Shown: in pieces, positions 26,516 to 35,442 of the stretch
Position numbering within the stretch: position 1 is the first letter of the stretch
How the letters are laid out: each line of letters begins with the position of its first letter
From: Nitrospira sp.
Lineage (GTDB): Bacteria > Nitrospirota > Nitrospiria > Nitrospirales > Nitrospiraceae
Length of the DNA: 64,000 bases
Direction: 5' to 3'
Assembly: GCA_021323395.1 (NCBI GenBank)
Contig: JAJONL010000004.1
Span: forward strand, 1 to 64,000
Position numbers and translations under genes: made by a program
The notes under the pieces: model-generated
Told to the model about the DNA's origin: nothing
Database searches by the model: none
The model's input: the letters and a program-made list of their open reading frames with translations, nothing else

Positions 26516-27514
26516 TCAGAGGGAGACGGGTGTTCGCCAAGCCGTCATCGGATGCCGCAGGACCGACCCTACCATTCGTCCATCGAGGCGGATACAGGTG
26601 GAACAATCGGAGCAGCGTTGAATTTCAGCTCGATCGAAGCGACTGAGGATCTCCGGGAAGGATGATTCAAGGAGATTCCCCACGGATGGGAATGCCAAAC
26701 AAGGCGCCACATTCCCGGATGCATCAATCGCGACACTGTAGCGTCCCGCATCGCAAGGTTCAAGCCGTCGGCCGCTGAGCCATGCCACATTGTCTTTGGT
26801 AAATTGTCGGAAGTACCCGGTGGGGATCAGGTCCTCATCCAGCAGCCGTTCGAACACGCGAACGGCTGCCGAGCGGTCGTACACCAATCCTGGATCCTCT
26901 TTGCCGTAAATCCCCACCTTCCAGTGATAGGCGCCGACGACTGGAATAAACCCTCGCGATCCGGCAAATCGCACGACCTCTGGTACGTCATCGCGATTCA
27001 CTTCGTTCACAATACAGGTGAGAAATTTCGGGAACGCATAGCGATCGAGGAGGTCAAGTCCGGACAGTACCTGCAGCAGCTGATCAGCCCCTCGAATTTG
27101 ACGATATCGAGCCCGATCAAGCGTGTCCAGGCTGATCGACAAGGGAAGGCGCAGTGAGGCAAACCTCGCCACGAGGTCCTTCGTCAGCCTCGTTCCGTTG
27201 GTAATCACACTCACATGCAATCCGAGAGAAGTCAGATCCTCCAGCACATCGACCAGGTCGCAACGCAGGAGGGGCTCTCCACCCTGGAGAAGAACAAACC
27301 GAATGCCTTCGGCGTAGAGGCGCTCAAATACCGAACGAATCTCTTTCCGGCTGAGTTCGTACCGTCCTTGGTTGAGGGGCAGATCGCAATAGCCGCAGGC
27401 TGAGTTGCAGCGCAGGGTGACCTGAAAGGTGACCAACACCGGCTTCCGTAGCAAGAGGTTTGTGAGCGGCTTGGCTCGATCGCAAATTACCGTAAACAGC
27501 TGTTTCGAAGTCAC
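26516..27514 (-). CDS. Radical SAM protein with SPASM-like C-terminus
   Basis: About 332 residues. The radical SAM motif CNSACGYC (C36, C40, C43 from the GTG start) binds the 4Fe-4S cluster used with S-adenosylmethionine. QGGEPLLR and SVITNGTRL follow as in PqqE/HpnH-like enzymes. The C-terminus holds further cysteines (EPCDAGRYSVAIDASGNVAPC, CSDCSTC) resembling a SPASM/Twitch auxiliary cluster site. I favour the GTG at 27514, with AGGGGA upstream, over the TTG at 27541. It lacks the DUF3641 region expected of ArsS, so the substrate is open; operon partners are DUF547, a ferritin-like remnant and a GT2. Confidence 0.88.
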   Translation of the reverse strand: MTSKQLFTVICDRAKPLTNLLLRKPVLVTFQVTLRCNSACGYCDLPLNQGRYELSRKEIRSVFERLYAEGIRFVLLQGGEPLLRCDLVDVLEDLTSLGLHVSVITNGTRLTKDLVARFASLRLPLSISLDTLDRARYRQIRGADQLLQVLSGLDLLDRYAFPKFLTCIVNEVNRDDVPEVVRFAGSRGFIPVVGAYHWKVGIYGKEDPGLVYDRSAAVRVFERLLDEDLIPTGYFRQFTKDNVAWLSGRRLEPCDAGRYSVAIDASGNVAPCLAFPSVGNLLESSFPEILSRFDRAEIQRCSDCSTCIRLDGRMVGSVLRHPMTAWRTPVSL

Positions 27515-27711
27515 TGAGCATCCCCTGGCGCCGATGGCCAAATTTGAACGGGACTTGTCATTTTTTCCTGTTCTCGTCGCTCTTCTTCAGCATAACGCGA
27601 TGCAACCGGCACAATCCGATCGATTCTGCATGCCTCACGCCTGCATTTCAGGCATACGGCTTGCTGAACGGTTCACCGATATCCAGCTGTCTGATCGCAA
27701 GGAGGAACGTT

Positions 27712-28119
27712 ATGAACCCGCAAGCCCAGCCTTCAATACACACAATGGCCGCCGCTATCCTGGCAGCCTTGACGTTGTTCGTCGCGCCTGCATCGGCGAA
27801 AGAGAGGTCCGCGAAGCACACGAAACAAGGGACCACTACCTCGGCGGCCGCTGCCGCCTCTTTGCTGGGATCTGTTCCGGAATCCTCTCCTTCCGCCAAG
27901 CCAGGTCAGCACGACACCAAGCCAGGGGTGGCTTGGAAGACCGTCGGGGGCACCGTCAAAACCATACAGGGGGAGACGTACCTGGTTGAAGACTATGACG
28001 GCAATCAAATGAAGGTGCGCGTCGGACAGGGCACCAAACACCTGCGAGGCAATAAGAAGGTGGGCGACACCATTCGAGCTGAAATTACCCACGGTGGCTT
28101 CGCAAACTCAATTCAATAA
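27712..28119 (+). CDS. Small exported beta-rich protein
   Basis: 135 residues with a signal peptide (TMAAAILAALTLFVAPASA), a low-complexity Lys/Thr/Ala/Ser linker and a C-terminal beta segment TVGGTVKTIQGETYLVEDYDGNQMKVRVGQGTKHL, like a small OB/SH3-type fold found in exported proteins with 'G.V..I.G..Y.V.D.xG' repeats. The start at 27712 follows AAGGAGGAACGTT, an excellent ribosome binding site; the longer ORF from 27544 is not used. Its function is unknown. A hairpin terminator follows at 28164. Confidence 0.75.
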   Translation: MNPQAQPSIHTMAAAILAALTLFVAPASAKERSAKHTKQGTTTSAAAAASLLGSVPESSPSAKPGQHDTKPGVAWKTVGGTVKTIQGETYLVEDYDGNQMKVRVGQGTKHLRGNKKVGDTIRAEITHGGFANSIQ

Positions 28120-28163
28120 CCCACTGATTTTGCGCACCCACATCAGATCATTGGTGTCTGTAA

Positions 28164-28187
28164 GGGGTCGACTTGCAGGTCGGCCCC
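28164..28187 (+). terminator. Hairpin after the small exported protein gene
   Basis: GGGGTCGAC, six-base loop TTGCAG, GTCGGCCCC: a nine-pair GC-rich stem (one G-T pair). It is followed by TCCGCCTTCGC rather than a strong U-run, so termination efficiency is uncertain. It lies between convergent genes and could serve both. Confidence 0.55.
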
Positions 28188-28209
28188 TCCGCCTTCGCTC
28201 GACCTCAGC

Positions 28210-28947
28210 TCAACGAGATGCCCGAACGAACACAATATCGCCGTAATAGGCCACGGCGTGCTCCTTCGTGTTGTCCGTGTCGCTCATGATCGCGACACCA
28301 TTGACCGCAGGAGGTTCCTCTCCAAAGGCCAGCCGATAATCTGCGTAGACATTTCGTTCCTCTTCGACCCAAGTACCGACGGCGTGAGGCCCGCTCTCCA
28401 CCACGATCATCTTGGCGAAGTCGGTGAACGCATTGTCTACGATCGTGCCGATCGGACTCGTGCCATCCCAAATATAGTTGAGCGCCCCGATGGGGATATT
28501 GCCGAACAATGCCTGCCCGGCCTTGTACTTGAGTTTTCTTCCAAAGCGAACCTTATCCGGCTCATAGGCGAACGTAATGTAGAGCCTTGCTGGATAGTCG
28601 TCGCCGGCTTTGCTGTTGACATCGCCCTTTCGCAGCAGGTTCTCCACCTTCCACCGCCAGCGCACGATTGGATATTCATGCAGGTCGATCGTCACGTCTT
28701 TGGTCAAACCTGAGGCGGACGCCTCGCTGACTGCCTTGACCACAAATGTGGATCCGTCCTTCACCACCTCATATTGTGTGTGTCGTTCAACCTTTTTAAA
28801 GGTCAGCGGCTTCCATCCCTCCGGCAACACGCTCCCCTCGGTCGCCGCGGAGAACCTTCCGACCTCCAACAGCATTGGTCCTTGCGCCAGACCGGCCGCC
28901 GCGGTGCCGAACAGGAACGTGAAGAGGGTAACCCAGAGAGGCGACAT
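28210..28947 (-). CDS. DUF3047 exported protein
   Basis: 245-residue protein with an N-terminal signal peptide (LWVTLFTFLFGTAAAGLAQ) and a DUF3047 domain: LLEVGRFSAATEGSVLPEGWKPL, YPIVRWRWKVENLL, DDYPARLYITFAYEPDK and ALNYIWDGTSPIG, then VVESG and WVEEERNVYADYRLAFGEEPP. The family is periplasmic and of unknown function. The ATG at 28947 (MSPLWVTLF) has GAGGGACGG upstream; the ORF-track start (TTG at 28971) overlaps the MerA-like gene. It follows that gene with eight bases between stop and start, so they are probably co-transcribed. Confidence 0.88.
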   Translation of the reverse strand: MSPLWVTLFTFLFGTAAAGLAQGPMLLEVGRFSAATEGSVLPEGWKPLTFKKVERHTQYEVVKDGSTFVVKAVSEASASGLTKDVTIDLHEYPIVRWRWKVENLLRKGDVNSKAGDDYPARLYITFAYEPDKVRFGRKLKYKAGQALFGNIPIGALNYIWDGTSPIGTIVDNAFTDFAKMIVVESGPHAVGTWVEEERNVYADYRLAFGEEPPAVNGVAIMSDTDNTKEHAVAYYGDIVFVRASR

Positions 28948-28955
28948 CCCGTCCC

Positions 28956-30509
28956 TCACCGTCTCAACCAAGCAAAAAGCCGGGTCAGCATTGTTTTAGT
29001 CCGCGCAGTAAAATGTGCTTTGCGCCAGAGGTTGACGACCTTCTTATTGACTTCCGCTTGGGTCGGATAGGGATGAATGGTGGCGGCGATGGTTTTGACG
29101 CCGGCGCCAGCTTTCATCAGAACCGAGAACTCGTTGATCATGTCCCCGGCGTGTGAGGCGACGATCGTGGCCCCGAGAATCTTATCGGTCCCCTTCTGGA
29201 TGTGGACCCGGGCAAATCCCTCCTCTTCGCCGTCAAGGATGGCTCGATCTACTTCGTCGAGTTTGTAGGTATAGGTCTCCACCTCCAGCCCCTTCTTCGT
29301 AGCCTCTGCTTCATACAGCCCGACATGGGCAACTTCCGGCTCGGTGAATGTACACCAGGGCATGATTAAGGATTCCGTGCTGGCATATCCCAGCCCAAAA
29401 GGATGCGGGAAGAGAGCATTTTGAATGACGATCTGCGCCATGGCATCCGCGGCATGGGTGAACTTGTATCGGGAACAGATGTCGCCGGCGGCATAGATGC
29501 GCGGATTGGTGGTCTGAAGCCGGTGATTGACTATAACGCCGGATTTGTCATGCTCAACTCCGACAGTCTCCAGGCCAAGTCCCTGGACGTTCGGTGTCCG
29601 CCCGACGCCTACCAGAATTTCGTCGACGACCACGTCGTGCTGCTGCGCATGCGAATTAACCGAAAGCCGCTTATCATTGGTGTTTCTCATGATCCTCAGA
29701 TCCTTCCCGCAACAGAGGAGTGTGACCCCGTCGCGGACCATGGACTGCTGGACGATCTCGGCCGCATCCTGATCTTCATTGGGCATAATGCCATGCATCG
29801 CTTCGATGAGGTACACCCGGCTCCCGAAACGGGCAAACGCCTGCGCCAACTCACATCCGATCGGTCCCGCACCGATGACGGCGATCCGAGAGGGTCGTTC
29901 AGTCAAGGAGAACACTGTTTCGTTCGTGAGATAACCGGCCTCTTCCAGCCCGGAGATGGCGGGAGCAGCGGCTCTGGCGCCGGTACAGATTGCCGCCTTC
30001 AGGAACGTCAGCGTCCGATTCCCGGCTGGTCCCTCCACCGCCACTTTATCCTGCCCGGCGAATCGTGCTTGGCCGATGTAGACATCGACACCCAGAGATT
30101 TGTACCGATGGGCAGAATCGTTACGGCTGATCCTGGCGCGTAACTTTCGCATGCGGGTCATGGCTTCGCCGAAATCGTATTTTACGCCCGACGGAATATG
30201 CAGCCCGAACTCCTCAGCATGCCGAATCTCCGCCCACGCATTGGCCGCACGAATCAGTCCCTTAGAGGGAACACAACCCACATTCAGGCAATCTCCTCCC
30301 ATGAGATGACGTTCGATAAGCGCCACCTTTGCGCCGACGCTTGCCGCAATCACCGCAGTGATCAGCCCTGCCGTGCCTGCCCCGATCACGACGATGTTGT
30401 AACGCCCGTGGGGCTCCGGATTCACCCAGGCAGAGGGATGCACGTTGGCGAGCAGTTCGCGGTTGTATTCGTCATTCGGTAGCACCAAACTCTCGACCTC
30501 GGCATTCAT
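28956..30509 (-). CDS. MerA-like FAD/NAD(P)H disulfide oxidoreductase
   Basis: 517-residue flavoprotein of the class I pyridine nucleotide-disulfide oxidoreductase family. FAD motif VVIGAGTAGLITA (43-48), redox pair GGDCLNVGCVPSK (Cys74, Cys79), NAD motif AVIGAGPIGCELAQAF, FAD-binding TTNPRIYAAGDI and the dimer motif HPYPTQAE. It resembles the 'mercuric reductase-like' enzymes that travel with TVP38/TMEM64 proteins. It lacks the N-terminal HMA domain and the C-terminal vicinal cysteines of true MerA, so mercury reduction is unlikely. The C-terminus ends TKTMLTRLFAWLRR. Substrate unknown. Confidence 0.9.
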   Translation of the reverse strand: MNAEVESLVLPNDEYNRELLANVHPSAWVNPEPHGRYNIVVIGAGTAGLITAVIAASVGAKVALIERHLMGGDCLNVGCVPSKGLIRAANAWAEIRHAEEFGLHIPSGVKYDFGEAMTRMRKLRARISRNDSAHRYKSLGVDVYIGQARFAGQDKVAVEGPAGNRTLTFLKAAICTGARAAAPAISGLEEAGYLTNETVFSLTERPSRIAVIGAGPIGCELAQAFARFGSRVYLIEAMHGIMPNEDQDAAEIVQQSMVRDGVTLLCCGKDLRIMRNTNDKRLSVNSHAQQHDVVVDEILVGVGRTPNVQGLGLETVGVEHDKSGVIVNHRLQTTNPRIYAAGDICSRYKFTHAADAMAQIVIQNALFPHPFGLGYASTESLIMPWCTFTEPEVAHVGLYEAEATKKGLEVETYTYKLDEVDRAILDGEEEGFARVHIQKGTDKILGATIVASHAGDMINEFSVLMKAGAGVKTIAATIHPYPTQAEVNKKVVNLWRKAHFTARTKTMLTRLFAWLRR

Positions 30510-30593
30510 CGGGATGTGTATTCCCTGTACTGAGTGAAAACCGTCGCGCCCGGACCAGTGTTCATTGGATCTCGAAGATGCTCACCATGCTGT

Positions 30594-31331
30594 TTAGACA
30601 GACCTGCCGGCGAATTTCTTATAGAGGACGGGGACCAGAGCTAAAAGCCCCAGCAGGGTAAATGCCGTCAACACATTGGCCGAGGCGATTTCCCTGATCG
30701 AATTAATCGTACCAAGCTGTCGGCCGGCATAGGCAAACACAAAACTGCCGGGAATGATACCCAGCGATGTTGCCGCCATGTAGGTCCCGACGCTGACCCT
30801 GGTCAGTCCCGACACCATATTGACCAGGAAAAATGGAAACAGCGGAATCAACCGCAGGGTCATGAGATAACTGAAGGCGTTCTTGGCAAAACCCTCTTGA
30901 ATGGGACCCAGCCGGCTCCCGAATTTCTGCTCGACCCAGTCCCTCAGAAGATACCGAGCCACTAGAAACGCCAGCGTCGCGCCGACCGTCGCGCCGACAT
31001 TGACATACAGCGTGCCCAACACGCTGCCGAACAGAAACCCTCCGGCGAGGGTCATGATCGCCCCACCTGGTAGGGACAACCCGACGACCGCGCAATACCC
31101 GATTACAAAGATAACCACAGCGCTTGAATAGTTGGCCGCCGTGAACGCGAGCAGATGGTCGCGATTGGCCTTCAGCCCATCTAGCGAGAGAAAAGCGCCA
31201 AGATCAAAGTAAAAAAATACCGCGATCCCCAGACCGACTGCCAGCCCCAACAAGAGCTTGCCGAGACCGGCATGTTTCTGCGATGTGGATGACTGTATTG
31301 ATGTGGTCATTGTATCCTGGATCGGCATCAT
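30594..31331 (-). CDS. TVP38/TMEM64 (DedA-like, VTT-domain) membrane protein
   Basis: About 245 residues, polytopic. The VTT/SNARE-associated domain is visible: LPGGAIMTLAGGFLFGSVLGTLYVNVGATVGATLAFLVARYLLRDWVEQKFG, then MTLRLIPLFPFFLVNMVSGL. DedA-superfamily proteins move lipids across membranes, and members next to flavoproteins are common in Nitrospira and cyanobacteria. The start is uncertain among 31355, 31331 and 31328; 31331 has AGGCGAG upstream. It lies 85 bases upstream of the MerA-like gene, in the same direction, so the two probably form one transcription unit. Confidence 0.9.
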   Translation of the reverse strand: MMPIQDTMTTSIQSSTSQKHAGLGKLLLGLAVGLGIAVFFYFDLGAFLSLDGLKANRDHLLAFTAANYSSAVVIFVIGYCAVVGLSLPGGAIMTLAGGFLFGSVLGTLYVNVGATVGATLAFLVARYLLRDWVEQKFGSRLGPIQEGFAKNAFSYLMTLRLIPLFPFFLVNMVSGLTRVSVGTYMAATSLGIIPGSFVFAYAGRQLGTINSIREIASANVLTAFTLLGLLALVPVLYKKFAGRSV

Positions 31332-31607
31332 GTTGTTTTCTCGCCTATGTGTCAATCTCTTCCCTCACTCCCAAAGACCACATCCGTCGCTCGAACGAAA
31401 TAGGGAAACTTACAAGAAGAGGTGCCCGTTTGCGTTACACAAGATGGTGACGGAACGAAAACCTGAGGAACCGACTTCCCCAAACGGTCGAGCAGGCGCT
31501 CCGGCTCATCTGATCTCCACCCATTCATGCCCGGGTTGCTCAAGAACTGAGTGCGTCCATCCGAAAGATCTATTGAAGCTGGGGCCTGAGAGGAGGTAAT
31601 CTCTTAA

Positions 31608-31805
31608 ATGGACGCATTACTCGAACTCCTGGACATTGTTATGCCGACGATGCAAACTGTTCCACAGCAGTTCCACGCTTCACAGGCGATCTGCGAGACC
31701 ACCTCTCATGTATGGATGCGACCCTGCCCTCAATGTTCCTCCCACCTTCGAAAGAAATCACCGGAAGAATCCTGGCGTTGTGGTTGCGGTTGGAAAACGG
31801 ACTAA
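31608..31805 (+). CDS. Small CxxC/CxC zinc-ribbon-like protein
   Basis: 65-residue protein with a C-terminal ribbon MRPCPQCSSHLRKK then WRCGCGWKTD. The CPQC and CGCGW pairs suggest one Zn2+ site. The N-terminus MDALLELLDIVMP is helical. AGGAGG lies 11 bases before the ATG, a slightly long but workable spacing. I do not recognise the family. The ORF overlaps the next candidate's longer frame, but not its preferred start. Confidence 0.5.
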   Translation: MDALLELLDIVMPTMQTVPQQFHASQAICETTSHVWMRPCPQCSSHLRKKSPEESWRCGCGWKTD

Positions 31806-31834
31806 GTGGTACAATTGGAAGTATGGGGGGTGAA

Positions 31835-31987
31835 ATGATGGGGCCTCTCTCGATGCAGGACATGAAGGGTGGGTTTTTCCTCATTGCCAGTTTTGTGCTG
31901 CTGGCAACGATTTGCGCCATTGCGGCGTTGGGCACGCTGATGCGTCCGCAACGCTGGTGCGAACGAGAGACCAGACTTCACGTCTGA
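31835..31987 (+). CDS. Very small single-span membrane protein
   Basis: 50 residues from ATG 31835: MMGPLSMQDMKGG followed by one hydrophobic span, FFLIASFVLLATICAIAALGTLM, and a basic Arg/His tail. GGGGGGTG lies just upstream. It is 30 bases after the zinc-ribbon gene and might be co-expressed. No family is recognised; coding status is tentative, and the longer ORF (31712) is not supported. Confidence 0.4.
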   Translation: MMGPLSMQDMKGGFFLIASFVLLATICAIAALGTLMRPQRWCERETRLHV

Positions 31988-32216
31988 GCCTCCGCCCAGA
32001 AATTCACCGGCTGGCTGGCCAAGTCTATCTTCGTCTTTTCACATTCAGCTCGAACATCTATCCTCCCCGCCCAAAGCTACCCATCTCTCACGACCCTCGC
32101 AAATAGAGAACTCACGGCGGCTTTCATGTGCCTTTGAATCACGCCGTTCATCTCTTCTCACGACAACCTTGTAAGATCATGGTCTCTTGTCCTACTCTGT
32201 GTTGAGGAGGCCGGCT

Positions 32217-32861
32217 ATGGATCAAAATGATCGTTTGACAAAAGCCAAGGAGAATTGGGCAAAGGCTCGCCGGGGGGGAGAAGAACGCGAGGTGTTCTAT
32301 GAAGGAGACGATCGGCTTCCTCCCGGTCAGCACCTGGTGGAAACCTGGCCCGTGTTGGACCTCGGCCAAAAACCCGATATTCCGCTCAATGAATGGTCCC
32401 TCACGATCGGGGGCGCCGTATCCTCTCCTGTGACCTGGAACTGGACCGATTTTCTGGCGCAGCCTCAATTCAAAGACGTCTCCGATTTCCATTGTGTGAC
32501 ATCCTGGAGCCGCTACGACAATGAATGGGAAGGGGTGAGCTTCAAGCACCTGCTGACCGTCGCCCAACCGCTTCCTTTCGCCAAATTTGTACTGTTCAAA
32601 TCGTACGACGACTACACCACCAATCTGCCGCTCGAGGCCTGTAACGATGAAGGCGTGCTTCTCACCTCCAAATGGAACGGTCGCCCCCTCACCAAAGACC
32701 ATGGCGGCCCCGTCCGCATGATCGTCCCCAAGCGTTATGCCTGGAAAGGCGCCAAGTGGATCAAAGAAATTACCTTCTCAGAGCGAGACGAGAAGGGCTT
32801 CTGGGAAGTACGTGGCTACTCCAACAGCGCATTCCCCTGGAAAAACGATCGCTACGGGTGA
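32217..32861 (+). CDS. YedY/sulfite-oxidase-like molybdopterin protein
   Basis: 214 residues with an oxidoreductase molybdopterin-binding (SUOX) domain: PLNEWSLTIGGAVSSPVTWNWTDFL, SDFHCVTSWSRYDNEWEGV with Cys93 as the molybdenum ligand, PLTKDHGGPVRMIVPKRYAWKGAKWI. It has no Tat or Sec signal, so it should be cytoplasmic, unlike MsrP/YedY. ATG 32217 follows GAGGAGG at good spacing. A cytoplasmic partner is not seen. It ends 28 bases before an enolase-superfamily gene, possibly in one operon. Confidence 0.87.
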   Translation: MDQNDRLTKAKENWAKARRGGEEREVFYEGDDRLPPGQHLVETWPVLDLGQKPDIPLNEWSLTIGGAVSSPVTWNWTDFLAQPQFKDVSDFHCVTSWSRYDNEWEGVSFKHLLTVAQPLPFAKFVLFKSYDDYTTNLPLEACNDEGVLLTSKWNGRPLTKDHGGPVRMIVPKRYAWKGAKWIKEITFSERDEKGFWEVRGYSNSAFPWKNDRYG

Positions 32862-32889
32862 GCCGTCAATTTCGACCACGACGACCTCT

Positions 32890-33990
32890 GTGATCGCCAA
32901 CCCCATTCAGCGTATTGAGATCTGGCCGATCGATGTTCCGATCACAGATCCGTTCGTCGTCGCCACCGGCTCTCGGGTGACGGCACAGAACCTGTTCATG
33001 CGAGTTACGTTGCGAGATGGGACCAGCGGTTATGGGGAAGCCGCGCCCTTTCCGGAGGTCGGCGGTGAGGACAGAACATCCTGCCTCGCGACAGCCACGA
33101 CCCTAGGTCCCTTTCTGATCGGACAATCCACCGGTGACTACCAGGCCATCGCTGACCAGCTTCGCGAAGAGGCTCCCTGCTTTCCTGCCGCTCGTTGCGG
33201 CTTGGAAACGGCCCTGCTCGACGCCCATGCTCGGTCGCTCCGCATCCCTCTCTGGCAACTCTGGGGATCGGCCGATGTCCGGGATCGAGAAACCGACATC
33301 ACTATTCCCATCTGCGATCTGGATAAGACCCTGGACCTTGCTCGTGGCTGGTACGCCAAAGGGTTTCGGCTTTTCAAAATGAAAGTTGGAAAGGATGTCG
33401 AGGAAGATATTCGCCGATTGGAAACGGTACACCATGCATTACCGAATATCGGATTTATTGGAGACGGCAATCAGGGCTTTTCCCGAGAAGATTGCATCCG
33501 CTTCGTCAACGGCGTCCAAAGGTTTGGAGGACGTTTAGTGCTCCTGGAACAACCGGTTATCCGCGAGGATCTTGAAGGTCTTCAGGCGATTCGCCACCTG
33601 ACCGGTGTTCCCGTGGCGGCTGATGAATCGGTCCGGTCACTGAACGATGCCCGCCGGATCGTTGAACTCCAGGCCGCCGACTACATCAACATCAAAATCA
33701 TGAAAACCGGGGTCATGGAAGCGCTCCGGATCGCAGCATTCGCCCGTTCAGCCGGACTGCGCCTAATGATCGGCGGTATGGTGGAAACCCGTATTGCGAT
33801 GGGCTGTTCCTTTAGCCTGGTGCTGGGGCATGGAGGATTCGACGTACTGGACCTCGATACGCCCTTGTTGCTTTCTACGGACCCCATTCAGGGCGGCTAT
33901 CACTATAGTGGCCCCCTACTGCACCCTTGGCATGAACCAGGCCTCGCCATGCAGTCGTCTTGTCCATCAACCTGCACAGTGATCCAATAA
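32890..33990 (+). CDS. Enolase-superfamily dipeptide epimerase-like enzyme
   Basis: About 366 residues from GTG 32890 (VIANPIQRIEIWPIDVPI). The muconate-lactonising/dipeptide-epimerase branch is indicated by the KxK pair FKMKVG (Lys163, Lys165), metal ligands Asp192 (GDGNQ), Glu220 (LLEQP) and Asp245 (VAADESV), and Lys269 (NIKIMKTG). Members epimerise L-Ala-D/L-Glu or related dipeptides, often for peptidoglycan recycling, or act on other acids. The ORF track extends into the upstream gene; that part is out of context. Exact substrate unknown. Confidence 0.87.
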   Translation: MIANPIQRIEIWPIDVPITDPFVVATGSRVTAQNLFMRVTLRDGTSGYGEAAPFPEVGGEDRTSCLATATTLGPFLIGQSTGDYQAIADQLREEAPCFPAARCGLETALLDAHARSLRIPLWQLWGSADVRDRETDITIPICDLDKTLDLARGWYAKGFRLFKMKVGKDVEEDIRRLETVHHALPNIGFIGDGNQGFSREDCIRFVNGVQRFGGRLVLLEQPVIREDLEGLQAIRHLTGVPVAADESVRSLNDARRIVELQAADYINIKIMKTGVMEALRIAAFARSAGLRLMIGGMVETRIAMGCSFSLVLGHGGFDVLDLDTPLLLSTDPIQGGYHYSGPLLHPWHEPGLAMQSSCPSTCTVIQ

Positions 33991-34166
33991 TCGAACACTG
34001 GCCGCCGTCAACCCTGCTCTCTTCTGTCGGCAACTCGCTGCAGTTTTCCCGAAATCTTTTGCCGTTTTGTCGCTTTTCTGAAAAATTAATCTGGAACAAC
34101 ATGTCTCGCTTGATCGGACGAGTGATTGAGACTCTCGGCACTGCACGTATCTGTGAGGAATCTCCC

Positions 34167-34991
34167 ATGCAATCGACCATAAGCCGAACCTACGCTGCCG
34201 GTTCGCTCCTGAATATCAGACGACTCGCTCTCCCCTGGATCATCACGGGCACGGTCCTGACGCTAGGAGGCTGCGTCTCACAACAGACGTACGAAAGTGC
34301 CAGGGAGGAGGCGAAGACGCAGGCGAATGAACTGTCCCAGGTCCAGGCTGAGATCCAAAGCCTCGCACAACAACGGGATGAAACGCATGCTGCTAATCAG
34401 CGTGACGAGCGCGCACTCGGTATTCTGAATAGCGAGTTAAAGAGTATGCGAGCCTCATTAGAGGAAATCAGGAAAAGCCACCAGGCCAAACTGGCGGCCA
34501 TCCGGCACAGTATTGCTGCATTACGTGCTCAGCACCAGGCCATGCTGAAAGAAATTTCCGAGACCGAACGGTACGAAAAACAGTTAGAAGCGCTGACCGC
34601 CCGGCATGAACAAGCCATGGCAACCATACCTACCGGCCCGGAGGCGCCTGTGACCACCGTGAACGGCCTTCAGCAGGAGCCGCGTATGGTCGCCATCATC
34701 ACCCCTCAATTGCCTCCGCAAGGACTTTCACCTGCCGTTTCTCCCACACCGGCGGCCTCTCCGCTCGACGGTTCCGCATTGTCGGGCCTGAATCCATCGA
34801 TGGCCACATCACAAACCACATCAACGATGGCAGCGGCCGCAACACCTGCAAGCGTCCCCGCGACGCCCGCACCGGTGGCCGCCGCCTCGGCGTCGCCCAC
34901 CGCCGGCATTCCTCCCGGTCCACAGAACGAATCGTGGTTTTCGAGCATGACTGGATGGCTGACGTCGATGTTCGATTGGCTCTGGTCCTAG
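34167..34991 (+). CDS. Coiled-coil lipoprotein
   Basis: 274 residues. Signal peptide and lipobox LTLGGC (Cys36), then a long coiled coil (about 40-170; SQVQAEIQSLAQQRDETHAAN ... AIRHSIAALRAQHQAMLKEI), then a Pro/Ala/Ser/Thr-rich low-complexity region and a short hydrophobic/aromatic tail ending WLTSMFDWLWS. ATG 34167 has GAGGA eight bases upstream; the longer ORF from 33960 runs through the previous gene. Role unknown; the build suits an envelope-spanning or cell-surface structural part. Confidence 0.8.
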   Translation: MQSTISRTYAAGSLLNIRRLALPWIITGTVLTLGGCVSQQTYESAREEAKTQANELSQVQAEIQSLAQQRDETHAANQRDERALGILNSELKSMRASLEEIRKSHQAKLAAIRHSIAALRAQHQAMLKEISETERYEKQLEALTARHEQAMATIPTGPEAPVTTVNGLQQEPRMVAIITPQLPPQGLSPAVSPTPAASPLDGSALSGLNPSMATSQTTSTMAAAATPASVPATPAPVAAASASPTAGIPPGPQNESWFSSMTGWLTSMFDWLWS

Positions 34992-35093
34992 GACCACCTG
35001 CCGTCGCACCGGCCATCGTTCCACATCTTCACACCATATCATCGCCATCGGCCGCTCCAAGGTTGGGACGGAGTCTTGGGTCGCATCGATCGT

Positions 35094-35285
35094 CTAACTC
35101 TCTTCCTCACATTTCTTACAATTTAACTCGATGCCGAGAAAAGACCGTCGCCCTTCCTCTGTCAATACCCAAGGCCGGCTGATCATAGGTGGTTGATGCC
35201 GCACATGCTGCCCATGGCCGCAGCGCAGATCCGCTACCCAATGCCCTTCGTCATCTTGGTGAAACCCGACGATGCTCTGCTGCAT
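35094..35285 (-). CDS. DUF3565 small protein
   Basis: 63 residues, MQQSIVGFHQDDEGHWVADL then CGHGQHVRHQPPMISRPWVLTEEGR and a C-terminal CKKC. The whole length matches the DUF3565 pattern (C-G-H, HxRH, CxxC), a likely metal-binding protein of unknown role. ATG 35285 has GAGG upstream; the ORF-track start at 35291 is a GTG six bases earlier. Confidence 0.88.
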   Translation of the reverse strand: MQQSIVGFHQDDEGHWVADLRCGHGQHVRHQPPMISRPWVLTEEGRRSFLGIELNCKKCEEES

Positions 35286-35442
35286 GACCACCTCGCGGAT
35301 TCGACTCGCATGAACCGTCCACAGAAGGGATGTTCCGCGGTACCCTTCATCAGGTGAGCCGCGCCACGGAGCTTACTTCTGAAAAGACTGTGCTACACTG
35401 CCAGCCCGGTCACAGGGTAGCATGTTTGTGAGGAGGTCGCGG

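Noticed and set aside
26516-27514. ArsS arsenosugar radical SAM enzyme
   Set aside because: The protein has a SPASM-like Cys-rich C-terminus and no DUF3641-like region; ArsM is also absent from the window.
28956-30509. Mercury-resistance (mer) operon
   Set aside because: No merR, merT or merP is present, and the reductase lacks the HMA domain and the C-terminal vicinal Cys pair of MerA.
31712-31987. 91-codon version of the small membrane protein
   Set aside because: The upstream part overlaps the zinc-ribbon gene in another frame and lacks a ribosome binding site; only the C-terminal 50 codons look like a real product.
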